Virus record (IMG/VR): IMGVR_UViG_3300048591_000108
Span: 1 to 22,180 of that record
Source: a virus
Direction: 5' to 3' (one strand)
DNA: 22,180 nucleotides
Part shown: in pieces, positions 1 through 7,191 of the stretch
Layout: every line of letters starts with the position of its first letter
Numbering within the stretch: the first letter of the stretch is position 1
Program-made: the position numbers and the translations under genes
Notes under the pieces: generated by a model
Told to the model about the DNA's origin: nothing
What the model saw: the letters and a program-made list of their open reading frames with translations, nothing else
Database searches by the model: none

Positions 1-398
1 ATGTTGCCGGTCCTGAGGACGATCTGCCCGTCGTCCGGCGCCTGCCAGTTCACCATGAACAGCACGACGGAGGCGTCGTCGAAGAGGCCCGCCTCGATGT
101 CCGCGGCCGACAGGTCGATCAGGCTCAAGTCGCCCTGGTTGATCGCGCCCGTGACCTCCATGTTGTCGACGCTCATGTCCGAGGTCGAGCGCACGTCCGA
201 GCCGGTAATGCCGGCGTGTGCGAGGTAGGTGCCGGAGAGCGCCACCGTGGGCGACCCCGCGCCGCTGATCGTCAGGTCCTGGTCGTGCTCGGTGCCGAGG
301 ATCAGCACGCCGTCGCGGCGGGTGATGCGCCAGCAGACGGCGAGCGTGGTGACCCGTTCCTGCAGATGGGCCAGCAGCGCGGACGGCAGCGTCCTCAC
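1..398 (-). CDS. DUF2163 family baseplate hub protein (GTA gp13-like), 3' end cut by window
   Basis: This is the N-terminal 132 codons of a tail-tip protein; the rest lies beyond the left edge. The GTG start at 398 overlaps the stop of the DUF2460 gene (ATGTGA). It opens with MRTLPSALLAHLQERVTTLA, followed by the aromatic/polar strand CWRITRRDG and a region rich in Asp, Ser and Thr with SDMSVDNMEVTGAI, the pattern I associate with DUF2163 / phage BR0599-like proteins. Family members build part of the tail-tip hub and normally sit between DUF2460 and an NlpC/P60 hydrolase. The position directly after DUF2460 agrees. The family call rests on recall of the motif and on gene order, not on a search. 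Confidence 0.85.
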   Translation of the reverse strand, partial: MRTLPSALLAHLQERVTTLAVCWRITRRDGVLILGTEHDQDLTISGAGSPTVALSGTYLAHAGITGSDVRSTSDMSVDNMEVTGAINQGDLSLIDLSAADIEAGLFDDASVVLFMVNWQAPDDGQIVLRTGN

Positions 399-1027
399 AT
401 GCGGATCTCTTGCAGGGCGAAGCTCACGGCCTGAATCCGGTGGCTGACCTGTTCCACGGGGAACCCGCTGTCGAAGCGGCAGGGGATGTCGAACTCGCCG
501 CCCCAGGTGAGCGTGCCGGCCGGCGTGAACAGCAGCGACACGATGCCGGTCGTGTAGTCGACCGTGTAATGCGTGGTCTCGGTCTTCAGCGTGCCGTTGT
601 CCGCCAGCAGGATGGTGCCCTGCACCGGCTTGTAGATCGGCCGGTCCTGGTAGCGGGCGCCGAACGTGTAGCGCTTGGTGAGCTGGTAGCCGGTCGGGCT
701 GCCGGCCACCAGTGTCAGCGGTTGGTCGACCGACGACGCCGTCTCGCCGACGCGGCAGCTTTTGTAATCGGCCGTGTCCTGGTAGCGGAACCCGATCGCC
801 GACCCGCCCACTGCATGCCAGAACTCGAGGAGCTCCTGCACCTCGTCATCGGCGCGCGGGCCGGGCCCAACGGTGATCGTGATCTTAGTCAGCGGTCGCG
901 ACCAGTTGCGGTTGCGACGCTCGAGGCCGCCCGCCGTGCGCACGATGGTCACGCTGTACTCGGGCTCGCTCATGACCCCGTACTTCGGGCAGGCCGGGAA
1001 GCGGGGCGTTTCGAGGAAATCGTCCAT
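395..1027 (-). CDS. DUF2460 family tail protein (GTA gp12-like, distal tail/tip)
   Basis: A 210-aa protein. The N-terminus (FLETPRFPACPKYG, then a region with GGLERRNRNWSRPL) and the stretch LLEFWHAVGGSAIGFRYQD are typical of the DUF2460/TIGR02217 family, as is the C-terminal PCRFDS...SHRIQAVSFALQEIR. Members are distal tail proteins in GTA-like and lambda-like siphoviruses that link the tube end to the tip. The full family length (about 200 aa) is present. The ATG at 1027 overlaps the tape-measure stop by one base (TGATG), which suggests translational coupling. The DUF2163 gene follows at once. Confidence 0.92.
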   Translation of the reverse strand: MDDFLETPRFPACPKYGVMSEPEYSVTIVRTAGGLERRNRNWSRPLTKITITVGPGPRADDEVQELLEFWHAVGGSAIGFRYQDTADYKSCRVGETASSVDQPLTLVAGSPTGYQLTKRYTFGARYQDRPIYKPVQGTILLADNGTLKTETTHYTVDYTTGIVSLLFTPAGTLTWGGEFDIPCRFDSGFPVEQVSHRIQAVSFALQEIRM

Positions 1028-2883
1028 CAGTTGTTCCGCAGGTTCGCGCGCTGGGCACCACGGGCAGCGGCCGCGGCGATCTGCAGCTCAGTGGATCGGC
1101 TGACCCGGCCCTCGGGCGCCTGGATCATGAAGTGGTTGACGATCTGCTGGCCGCCCTGCTGCATCGGCTCGATGGTCATGCCGGAGCGCCCGCCGAACGC
1201 GAGCTCGGGGCCGCGCTCGCCGACCATGCCGACCTGGCCGGGGCGCAGGAAACCGCCGTCGGCAAAGCCCGGGATGCGGGCCGCCGTGACGGCGATCTCC
1301 GACAGCCCGGACATGTTGCCGCCACCGCCACCGATGCCGCCCAGGATGCCGCCGAGCGCACCGAGCCAGCCGCCACCGCTGCCGGCGCCGCCCGTGCCGA
1401 AGATCTTCTCGGCGATCTGCGCGGCGACTGCCTCGGCGGCCATGCGCTGCAGCAGCTGCACGAACGAGTCGCCCAGCCCTTTAATCCCATCCTCGAACGG
1501 GTCGAAGATGAAATCCGCCAAGATGCCCTGCACGCTGCGGCTCGCCTCCTCGAAGAAGACGCTGAGCTGCTCCTGCTCTTTCTCCGGGAAGATCCGCTCG
1601 GCCGTAATCGTGATCGGCTCGAGGCCCTCCATCTCGAGGCGCGCGAGCGCGGCGGCCGCCTGGTCGGCCAAGTTCGGGTAGGTCGCAGCGAGCTGCTCAA
1701 GCGCGTACTTCTGTTCCTGGTACTGCGCGATCTGGCTCTCGACTGGCGTGCGCAGTCCCTCGATCGCCTCGATGCCGGCGCTGTAGATGTCCTCGTAGGC
1801 CTTGGCCTGCCGCTCGAGGGCCTCGGCGGCCTCGCGCTCGGCGGCCGACATGCCGGTCAACCGCGAGTTCTTTTTTGTCTCGGCGGCCGGGACGGTGTAG
1901 TCGATCGGCGTCGGCCGGCGGTTGCGCCCGCCAGGCGGCAATCGCGTGCCGGTCGAGGTGCGGTTCGCCTGGTCGCCCGCCTGAATCTCGCGAACGACGT
2001 CCAGTGGCGAGGTGAAGAAGCCGTTCTTGTCGACGGCGCGGCCGAGCGCCTCCCACGCCTGGGTGAACGAGATCGTCTTGCGCTCGTTCTGCGCCAGCCC
2101 ATTCGACAGCACGTCGAAGACGAGCGTCAGGCTCGGTGCGACGTTGGCGGTCAGGGTCCGGGCGAACCCGTCCCACGACTGCCCGAGACGCTTGATCGCG
2201 TCGTCGGCCTCGGTCAGGGCCTTGACCTGATCCTCGGTGAGCGATGCACCGAGACGCTGTGCTTCCTCGCGGGCCTTGCGAATGCCCTCGGCCCCCTGCT
2301 CGAAGAGCGGCAGCAGCTCGGCGCCGGAGCGGCCGAAGAGCTCGATCGCGGCGCGCGCCTTGTCGGCCGGATCGCGGACGCGGCTGATCTGCTCGGCGAT
2401 CAGCTCGAACTGCTTGTCCGGGGCCAGCGCCCGGAAGCTCTCGAACTCGATGCCGAGCGCCGAGAACGCCTGCAGCGCCTCCTTCGAGCCAGTGCCGGCC
2501 TCGCTGATGACCTTCTGCAGCTTGGCGAACGAATTCGTCAGCGAGTCGAGCTCGACGTCGTTCTGCTTGGCGGCGAACGCGAGCTCACTGAAGGCCTGCG
2601 CACCGACGCCAGTGCGGACGGCCGCCTTGTTGATCGAGTCGCCGTACTCGATCGCCTTCTGCGCGGCACCTGCGAGGCCGCGGGTGATCGCAACAAACGA
2701 AACGCCGACACCGATCGCGCCGAGCGCCCGGTTGAAGCTGCCGAACGACCGGGTGATCTGCTTGAGCTGATTGTCGGTCGTGCGCTGGAAGCGCGACAGC
2801 TTCGCGTTGGCCTGGTCGAGCTTCTTTTCGTACTCGGCGGTCTGGGCCGTGAGCTTGACAACCAGGCGTGCCAGATCAGTCAC
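1027..2883 (-). CDS. Tail tape measure protein
   Basis: At 618 aa this is the longest gene in the window, placed right after the tail chaperone pair as in lambda (G/GT then H). The first ~60 residues are charged and predicted coiled coil. A hydrophobic stretch (ALGAIGVGVSFVAITRGLAG, about 53-72) follows, then the typical tape-measure segment with RTGVGAQAFSELAFAAKQ and ELFGRSGAELLPLF. A long helical middle leads to a Gly-rich low-complexity region (about 520-545) and the C-terminal GFADGGFLRPGQVGMVGE motif shared by many tape measures. The protein sets tail length; at about 1.5 A per residue it would suit a tail of roughly 90 nm (inference). The GTG start at 2883 overlaps the chaperone T stop (GTGA). 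Confidence 0.95.
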   Translation of the reverse strand: MTDLARLVVKLTAQTAEYEKKLDQANAKLSRFQRTTDNQLKQITRSFGSFNRALGAIGVGVSFVAITRGLAGAAQKAIEYGDSINKAAVRTGVGAQAFSELAFAAKQNDVELDSLTNSFAKLQKVISEAGTGSKEALQAFSALGIEFESFRALAPDKQFELIAEQISRVRDPADKARAAIELFGRSGAELLPLFEQGAEGIRKAREEAQRLGASLTEDQVKALTEADDAIKRLGQSWDGFARTLTANVAPSLTLVFDVLSNGLAQNERKTISFTQAWEALGRAVDKNGFFTSPLDVVREIQAGDQANRTSTGTRLPPGGRNRRPTPIDYTVPAAETKKNSRLTGMSAAEREAAEALERQAKAYEDIYSAGIEAIEGLRTPVESQIAQYQEQKYALEQLAATYPNLADQAAAALARLEMEGLEPITITAERIFPEKEQEQLSVFFEEASRSVQGILADFIFDPFEDGIKGLGDSFVQLLQRMAAEAVAAQIAEKIFGTGGAGSGGGWLGALGGILGGIGGGGGNMSGLSEIAVTAARIPGFADGGFLRPGQVGMVGERGPELAFGGRSGMTIEPMQQGGQQIVNHFMIQAPEGRVSRSTELQIAAAAARGAQRANLRNN

Positions 2884-3215
2884 GGCGTCTTGTCCTTAGG
2901 TTTGGCGGCTCTACGGAAGAAATTCACGATGTTCGCGGTCTTCGCCTTCTCGGCAGCCGGATCACGCTCGGTGAGCATGAAATCGGCATAGCTGAACGCC
3001 CGGGAGCCCGAGCGCCGGTTGGCGTTGGCGATCACGGAGGCGACCAGACCCGAGTGGATGTTGTCGCGGAACGAGCCCCACGGCTCGGCCTGCCAGTAGG
3101 CGACCCAGTCGTCGAGCTCGCGGGCGGAGATCCCGTGCTCGAGCTCGCCGACCGAACGACCGAGCCCCAGAGCGAGGCGGTGCAGAAACCTTCGCTCCGG
3201 GGTCAGTCGTTTTTT
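2880..3215 (-). CDS. Tail assembly chaperone T-part (DUF4035-like), made by -1 frameshift
   Basis: This reading frame continues the upstream chaperone after a -1 shift at the A AAA AAC site. It has no ATG, GTG or TTG near its beginning, so it is unlikely to be translated alone. Its ~110 residues read KKRLTPERRFLHRLALG, then ISARELDDWVAYWQAEPWG and NIHSGLVASVIANANR. The "EWxAYxxxEPWG...IAxxxANxNR" pattern is that of DUF4035-type phage T proteins. In lambda, gpGT binds the tape measure and tube subunits and is absent from the virion. The expected fusion with the preceding frame is about 198 aa. The stop overlaps the tape-measure GTG start. Confidence 0.85.
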   Translation of the reverse strand, partial: KKRLTPERRFLHRLALGLGRSVGELEHGISARELDDWVAYWQAEPWGSFRDNIHSGLVASVIANANRRSGSRAFSYADFMLTERDPAAEKAKTANIVNFFRRAAKPKDKTP

Positions 3216-3475
3216 GAGTCGCCCTCGGTGACGCCATTGAGCGCCATGATCTCCGAGACCGCGGCATCGAGGACCGCCGCCGGCCAGGCGGAGATCTCCT
3301 CCGTCGTGGCCACGGGTTCCGCGAAGCAGGTCGCGACCATGAAGTACACGGCCTGCTCGGGGCTCTCCCGGCGGATCTCGCTGAAGCGATTCCGCTCGGC
3401 GGGCGTCCACTCGCGCAGCGTGACCGTGGTCCCGCGGATCTCGACGCTCTTGCGCGTCAGCGGGAACAGGCTCAC
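3203..3475 (-). CDS. Tail assembly chaperone G-part (GTA gp10/lambda gpG-like)
   Basis: A 90-aa protein starting with MSLFPLTRKSVEIRGTTVTL, then REWTPAERNRFSEIRRE and a helical acidic C-terminus. It sits between the tail tube and tape-measure genes, the fixed position of G-type chaperones. The GTG at 3475 overlaps the tail-tube stop (GTGA), so it is probably translated by coupling. The last codons are TCA AAA AAC GAC TGA: translation either ends here or slips back one base into the T frame. By analogy with lambda, the short form should be the major product. Confidence 0.88.
   Translation of the reverse strand: MSLFPLTRKSVEIRGTTVTLREWTPAERNRFSEIRRESPEQAVYFMVATCFAEPVATTEEISAWPAAVLDAAVSEIMALNGVTEGDSKND
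3209..3215 (-). promoter_or_regulatory. -1 ribosomal frameshift site A AAA AAC in the tail chaperone gene
   Basis: On the minus strand the zero-frame codons are TCA AAA AAC GAC TGA. The heptamer A AAA AAC fits the X XXY YYZ rule exactly, lies two codons before the stop, and a -1 slip leads into the open T frame that ends at 2880. Conserved -1 shifts at this point are well established for lambda-type tail chaperones. Slippage efficiency and any downstream stimulatory structure cannot be judged by eye. Confidence 0.88.
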
Positions 3476-3894
3476 GGGTGCGTGATCGCGCCGCTGATCT
3501 TGAACGTGAAGACCACGCGGTTCGGATCACTCAGCGAGGGCTGCAGCTCCCAGCCGAGGCAGACGGCCGCGAAGGCATACGTCTCGGTCGGGCTGCCGTT
3601 CTCGAAGCGCACCTGGAAGTTGCGCGTCACCTTGTTGTCGACGTCGTCGAGCATCGCCTCGCGCGTCTCGTCGCTCATGTGATAGTTCGTGGTGACCGTG
3701 AACTCCTGGCCGTCGGACAGGCCGGAGATGTATTCCTCCGAGCCGTTCGAGCAGGTGTTCGTGGCGCGGACCAGGGCGTTCTGCGCACCCAGGCCGCCCA
3801 GGTCGGTGACGTTGCAGATCTTCGAGAAGACCTCGGGCGAGGCACCGTTGCCCCGGTAAACGAACCACTCGCCAACAAACGCTTCAGTAGGCAT
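3472..3894 (-). CDS. Major tail tube protein (GTA gp9-like)
   Basis: A 140-aa protein with the size and beta-rich character of lambda gpV / GTA gp9-type tube subunits. Visible segments are EAFVGEWFVYRGNG near the start, TDLGGLGAQNALVRATN, a central TVTTNYHMSDETREAMLDD and a C-terminal strand RVVFTFKISGA. The tube subunit polymerises around the tape measure to form the non-contractile tail. Gene order supports this: the DUF3168 terminator is upstream and the chaperone pair downstream. A good ribosome-binding site (GAGGT, 8-base spacer) precedes the ATG at 3894, stronger than for its neighbours, as expected for a protein needed in many copies. Confidence 0.88.
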   Translation of the reverse strand: MPTEAFVGEWFVYRGNGASPEVFSKICNVTDLGGLGAQNALVRATNTCSNGSEEYISGLSDGQEFTVTTNYHMSDETREAMLDDVDNKVTRNFQVRFENGSPTETYAFAAVCLGWELQPSLSDPNRVVFTFKISGAITHP

Positions 3895-3905
3895 CGGACT
3901 GCACC

Positions 3906-4307
3906 TCAGATTTCATGCCAGATGGAGTAGGTCTGCGAGACCCGGTAAAGGCCCGGCTCGATATCCAGCAGGTCGAGCTCGGACTCGAGGTTCACCCTCG
4001 AAACGTGCACCGACCCCATCGGGCCGGCGTGATTGACCAGGGCGGCGCGCACGGCGGCCGCGAGCTGTACGGCGAGGTCGTAGCTGCGCGCGTAGGCGTC
4101 GATCCGCATCGACGTGCCGGCGAGCGCCTCGGCGCCGCAGGTGTTGATCGGCAGATCCGTGCCGGTGCGCTGATACACGACACACGGCAGCTTCGTCGCC
4201 TCGTTGTAGACGTGCTGCGGGATCACCAGCGGGTACACCCGCGTCCCGGCGAGCAGCGCGACCCCGGCGTCGGCCGTCAGGTGGCTGAACAGGGCCTCGC
4301 CGATCAT
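3906..4307 (-). CDS. DUF3168 tail completion/terminator protein (GTA gp8-like)
   Basis: A 133-aa protein of the DUF3168 family: an N-terminal helix (MIGEALFSHLTADAGVALL), then GTRVYPLVIPQ, LPCVVYQRTGT, a strand with SMRIDAYARSYDLAVQLAAA, and a C-terminus ending VSQTYSIWHE. The "VYP...P...V.Y" followed by "R(I/V)D.YA.....A..LA..VR" pattern is typical. Members resemble lambda gpU and cap the tail tube at the head-proximal end. The ATG at 4307 overlaps the HK97 gp10-like stop (ATGA). The usual neighbours on both sides make the role likely. Confidence 0.9.
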   Translation of the reverse strand: MIGEALFSHLTADAGVALLAGTRVYPLVIPQHVYNEATKLPCVVYQRTGTDLPINTCGAEALAGTSMRIDAYARSYDLAVQLAAAVRAALVNHAGPMGSVHVSRVNLESELDLLDIEPGLYRVSQTYSIWHEI

Positions 4308-4756
4308 GCGCGGGCTGCCGCGGCGGCCCGGCGGCGGGCGATCCGCTCAATCCGGGTGCGCATCTGGTTGGCGATCTCCTGCACAGCGCGATCCTTGTTC
4401 GCCTCGAAGGCCGGCGTGAGCCAGGGACGGGCCGGGAACTTGGACGTGCCCAGCTCTATGAACTGCAGCGCGTAGTAGGCCTCGGGCGCGACACCCACCA
4501 TCGCGGTCGCGGCGGTCTTGTCGCGGCCGGTCCAGGTCTTGAGCCGTAGCGACTGCTGTGCGAACCCGGGCTCGACGGTGCGGCCCTTGTAGGTCTTGTG
4601 CGGTACGGTGCCGATCGGAACCGTGGCGAGCGCCTGGGCGTAGGTCGGCATCATGGCTTCAGTGACGGCGGCCTTCAGCACGCGGCCGCTGGTGGCCTTG
4701 CCGAGCTCGGCGAGCTGGCGGCTGAGCTCCTTCGTGCCTTCAAGCGTTGCCGTCAT
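4304..4756 (-). CDS. HK97 gp10-like head-tail/tail completion protein
   Basis: A 150-aa protein with the HK97-gp10_like layout: an N-terminal helix (GTKELSRQLAELGK), a basic central segment with VPIGTVPHKTYKGRT, the hallmark YYALQFIELGTSKFPARPWL (Y..xxEfGT...paxPFlrPA in the family), and a C-terminal basic helix rich in Arg and Ala. Members act at the neck, where the tail joins the head. The gene overlaps the upstream head-tail adaptor by 17 bases and the downstream DUF3168 gene by 4, which fits tight translational coupling. Confidence 0.92.
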   Translation of the reverse strand: MTATLEGTKELSRQLAELGKATSGRVLKAAVTEAMMPTYAQALATVPIGTVPHKTYKGRTVEPGFAQQSLRLKTWTGRDKTAATAMVGVAPEAYYALQFIELGTSKFPARPWLTPAFEANKDRAVQEIANQMRTRIERIARRRAAAAARA

Positions 4757-5111
4757 ATGCGAACCCTTCGGCGCCGCGCTGCCTGCACATCAGGTGCACC
4801 TCGCGGTCGCGCTCCTGCCAGTTGATGACGGCCAGCACGTCGTAGTAGTGCACCAGGCCAGGGGAGCCCGGCTCGGAGACGAACACGACGCGCAGCTTCT
4901 CGTTCAGGCCCGGCCGGTAGCGGAGCCGGATCCGGGTATTGACCTCGGAGGACACCTGCGCCGCGGCGAAGTACTCGCGACCGGCAATCGGTTCGACGCT
5001 GGCCCAGACTTCGGCCACGTCCGACCACGACCAGGTGACCTCGCCGCTCGCCTGCTGCGTCTCGACGCGCTGCTGCAGCAGGACGCGATGCCTAAGCCTG
5101 CCGGCGCGCAT
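4740..5111 (-). CDS. Head-tail adaptor (SPP1 gp16-like head closure protein)
   Basis: A 123-aa protein of the phage head-tail joining family (PF05521-like). It starts MRAGRLRHRVLLQQRVE and contains GEVTWSWSDVAEVWASVEPI, IAGREYFAAAQVSSEVNTRI and a C-terminal strand INWQERDREVHLMCRQRG. The "lrhrV.lq...d..G......W......vwA.v.pl.G.E...A.....e.t..i.iRy" pattern is clear. This protein closes the connector after DNA packaging and receives the tail. It follows the gp6-like connector with only one small gene between, the usual order being connector, adaptor, gp10. Confidence 0.92.
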   Translation of the reverse strand: MRAGRLRHRVLLQQRVETQQASGEVTWSWSDVAEVWASVEPIAGREYFAAAQVSSEVNTRIRLRYRPGLNEKLRVVFVSEPGSPGLVHYYDVLAVINWQERDREVHLMCRQRGAEGFAYDGNA

Positions 5112-5235
5112 TGGCGGCCTCCCGGCGCAGCTTTTCCTCGGCCATCCGCCGCTCGAGGTCCTCGAGGCGACGGCGGACCGGCGCGGGCATCACCTTGCGG
5201 GCGGCCGCGCAGGGCTTGCAGGGCTCGCGCTTCAT
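5092..5235 (-). CDS. Small basic CxxC protein (47 aa) between connector and adaptor
   Basis: A short gene with good boundaries. Its ATG at 5235 overlaps the connector stop (ATGA), and its end overlaps the adaptor start by 20 bases. The product begins MKREPCKPCAAARKVMPAPV and continues as a highly charged helix (RRRLEDLERRMAEEKLRR). The CxxC could bind a metal, but one pair is not enough to say so. I do not recognise the family. Coding is inferred from the coupled start and charged-helix composition; short genes of this kind are common at neck loci. Confidence 0.65.
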   Translation of the reverse strand: MKREPCKPCAAARKVMPAPVRRRLEDLERRMAEEKLRREAANARRQA

Positions 5236-5531
5236 ACGCCCAGGCAGACCCGGTACGGGAACAGCAGCCGCTCGACGGCCGGGTTCGGCTTGATCTCGAA
5301 GTCGACCTGCGCCTCGCGGTTCTCGTAGAGGTCGGCGACGATCATCAGCACCGCGATGCGGATCGGGGCCGGGCGATCGTTCGGGCTGCCGAGCAGCTCC
5401 TCTTCGGTCAGGTTCAGGAAATTGAGGACGTGCGCCTCGGTGGCCTCGATGTACGCCTCGAGCAGCAGGTCGTCGGTATCGATCTCGACCCGGCAGTGCT
5501 CTTTCGCTTCGTTCAGGTCGGTGAAGATCAC
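5232..5531 (-). CDS. Head-tail connector protein (HK97 gp6-like)
   Basis: A 99-aa protein matching the gp6-like phage connector family (PF05135-like). It opens MIFTDLNEAKEHCRVEID, the family's "lee.K.hlri.....D..l..yI.aA...ve..." pattern, followed by DLLLEAYIEATEAHVLNFL, PAPIRIAVLMIVADLYENRE and a C-terminal VERLLFPYR. The protein forms a ring below the portal. In this genome it is separated from the capsid gene by about 5.6 kb of accessory genes; in HK97-type phages and GTAs it normally follows the major capsid gene. It starts inside the stop of the GT8-like gene (ATGA), so the accessory block is physically joined to the neck genes. Confidence 0.92.
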   Translation of the reverse strand: MIFTDLNEAKEHCRVEIDTDDLLLEAYIEATEAHVLNFLNLTEEELLGSPNDRPAPIRIAVLMIVADLYENREAQVDFEIKPNPAVERLLFPYRVCLGV

Positions 5532-6241
5532 GCGGCGCGCTCCTTCATGAGGTGCTGCTCAGCCCACCAGAGGTCCGAGTGCTCGGCCCGCTCGTAGCCG
5601 GGCATGAACGGCATGCCGAGCGTGTAGTGCGCGAGCTGCACGCCCGACGGCCTCGGCTGCACGCCGACCAGCCAGTTCCAGGTGTTCGGCAGCGCGCCGA
5701 TCTCAGCATCCGTGAGCCAGCAGAACTGGTGCAGGTCGCGACCCGGCACGTCGTTGACCAGGCGCAGGGTCAGGCTGCGGTTCGACTGGTGGTCGCAGTT
5801 GAACAGCATCACGCTGGACCAGTTCTTCCGCCGGTAGCGGGTCTGTTCGCAGCCGTCCATCTTCGTGCCCTCGTCGCCGGCGTGCTCATGCTTGACGCAC
5901 ATCACGGCGTACTTCGGGTCAGCCAGGGCGAAGAGGCGCGCGACGTCGCCCAGGAACAGCATGTCGCAGTCGATGAACAGAGCCCAGCCGGTCTGCGCGA
6001 GGATCGGCACCAGGAAGCGCGTGTTCGAGAACTGCGTCGAGCACGGCGCATCCGAGAGCACGTCCCAGAGCGAATTGCGGTGGATCCTGTACGGGCGCTG
6101 CGACAGTCCGCAGGCCTGCAGCTTCTCGAGCACCAGGGGCGTGACCGTTGTCGGCCGGGTTGCATGCCGACGCAGCGAGAACTCCGCCACCCGGTAGGCC
6201 GGTTCCTCGCGGGTATCGAAGCCGATGTAGACGCGGATCAT
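5528..6241 (-). CDS. GT8-like nucleotide-sugar glycosyltransferase
   Basis: A 237-aa protein starting MIRVYIGFDTREEPAYRVAE, with a Rossmann-like N-terminus and the metal/nucleotide-sugar motif in LFIDCDMLFLGDVARLF (DCD about residues 91-93). A second motif, NWSSVMLFNCDH, resembles the acceptor-side part of GT8/GT-A transferases. The likely role is transfer of a sugar from a nucleotide sugar; substrate and acceptor are unknown. The ATG at 6241 overlaps the radical SAM stop (ATGA). The open frame runs further upstream, but that extension lies in the radical SAM gene and is Arg-rich shadow sequence. It is the last gene of the sugar block, fused by overlap to the connector gene. Confidence 0.8.
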   Translation of the reverse strand: MIRVYIGFDTREEPAYRVAEFSLRRHATRPTTVTPLVLEKLQACGLSQRPYRIHRNSLWDVLSDAPCSTQFSNTRFLVPILAQTGWALFIDCDMLFLGDVARLFALADPKYAVMCVKHEHAGDEGTKMDGCEQTRYRRKNWSSVMLFNCDHQSNRSLTLRLVNDVPGRDLHQFCWLTDAEIGALPNTWNWLVGVQPRPSGVQLAHYTLGMPFMPGYERAEHSDLWWAEQHLMKERAA

Positions 6242-7191
6242 GAGTACGCCACGCACTGCTCGCAGACGGTGCCGGTGACGTCGCGGCGCAGGTGCGCGGC
6301 GCGGATCTGCTGGAACTCCGGCGAGTTCCACGCCTCCATGAACGGCTGGCGCGTCAGGTCGCCGACCTGGAACCGGCCGTCACTGTCGAAGCAGCACAGG
6401 CTCAACCCGCCGTCGGCTCGAACATGCCCTTCGGTGAACGCGGACCAGCACGGCAGCGGCTCGCGCATCGCCTCGAGGCGCCCCTGGTTGCCGGCGGTCG
6501 GGCGGTAACCGAGCTCGGCCTCGCGCTGCACCGCGATCGCACCCATCGAGTACAGCGGCAGCCAGTAATGCTGGTCGACGAACGGCAGGACGTGCTCGGC
6601 GAGCAGCGCCTCCATCTTCGCTTGCTGCTCGCCGTCGTAACGGATCGAGGAGGCATAGAGCCGTGTGCCATACCCGCCGGCGTTGCGGATGTCCCATGCG
6701 GCCTTGACGTTGACGAGCGCCTTGCGCCAGTACTTCGGCGAAACGGCCATCACCTCGCGGAACTGTTTCTCGTCGGCCGCGTTCATCGACCACTTGAGTG
6801 AGTCGAGCCCATGCTGCATGAGCGGCTCGACGTGCTCGGGTGTCGAGAGGCTCGCGTTCGAGGTCAGGAACACATACGGGAACCGCAGCTCACCCTTGAC
6901 CCATTTGAGCGCATCGAGCAGCAGCTCGGGCGCCATGAAGGACTCGCCCAGGTAGAAGAGTCCGATCTCCTCGACGCCCGCCTCGCGCATCTCGGTCGTG
7001 ATGCGCCGGAAAAGGTCGCGATCCATGTCGCCGTGCGGCTGCACCTCGCGGGTGCGCAGGGCGCAGAAACCGCATCTGTAATTGCAGCGGCCCGTCAGTT
7101 CGATCTTCACGGAGCGCGGCGCCGGCGGTGCGGCGAACCGGTGCGTCTCCGGAATCTTCGTGATGGCGTCGATCCGTTCGGTAATGCTCAT
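6238..7191 (-). CDS. Radical SAM enzyme with SPASM-like C-terminus
   Basis: A 317-aa protein. The cluster-binding motif CNYRCGFC gives CxxxCxxC at about residues 36, 40 and 43, preceded by the strand KIELTGR, as in radical SAM enzymes. A central barrel follows (GLFYLGESFMAPELLLDALK, then VFLTSNASLS). The C-terminal part has a PCW, GGLSLCCFDSD and a final CEQC pair (about 310 and 313), the layout of a SPASM auxiliary-cluster domain. Such enzymes modify peptides or sugars by radical chemistry; the substrate here is unknown. The start at 7191 overlaps the FkbM stop. Having this gene within a head-tail operon is unusual. A role in building or attaching the glycan is inference. Confidence 0.87.
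   Translation of the reverse strand: MSITERIDAITKIPETHRFAAPPAPRSVKIELTGRCNYRCGFCALRTREVQPHGDMDRDLFRRITTEMREAGVEEIGLFYLGESFMAPELLLDALKWVKGELRFPYVFLTSNASLSTPEHVEPLMQHGLDSLKWSMNAADEKQFREVMAVSPKYWRKALVNVKAAWDIRNAGGYGTRLYASSIRYDGEQQAKMEALLAEHVLPFVDQHYWLPLYSMGAIAVQREAELGYRPTAGNQGRLEAMREPLPCWSAFTEGHVRADGGLSLCCFDSDGRFQVGDLTRQPFMEAWNSPEFQQIRAAHLRRDVTGTVCEQCVAYS

Noticed and set aside
1132-2991. A 619-codon open frame on the plus strand opposite the tape-measure gene
   Set aside because: It is antisense to a well-supported gene, is rich in Arg, Leu, Gly, Ala and Glu with no recognisable domain, and reflects high GC at third codon positions.
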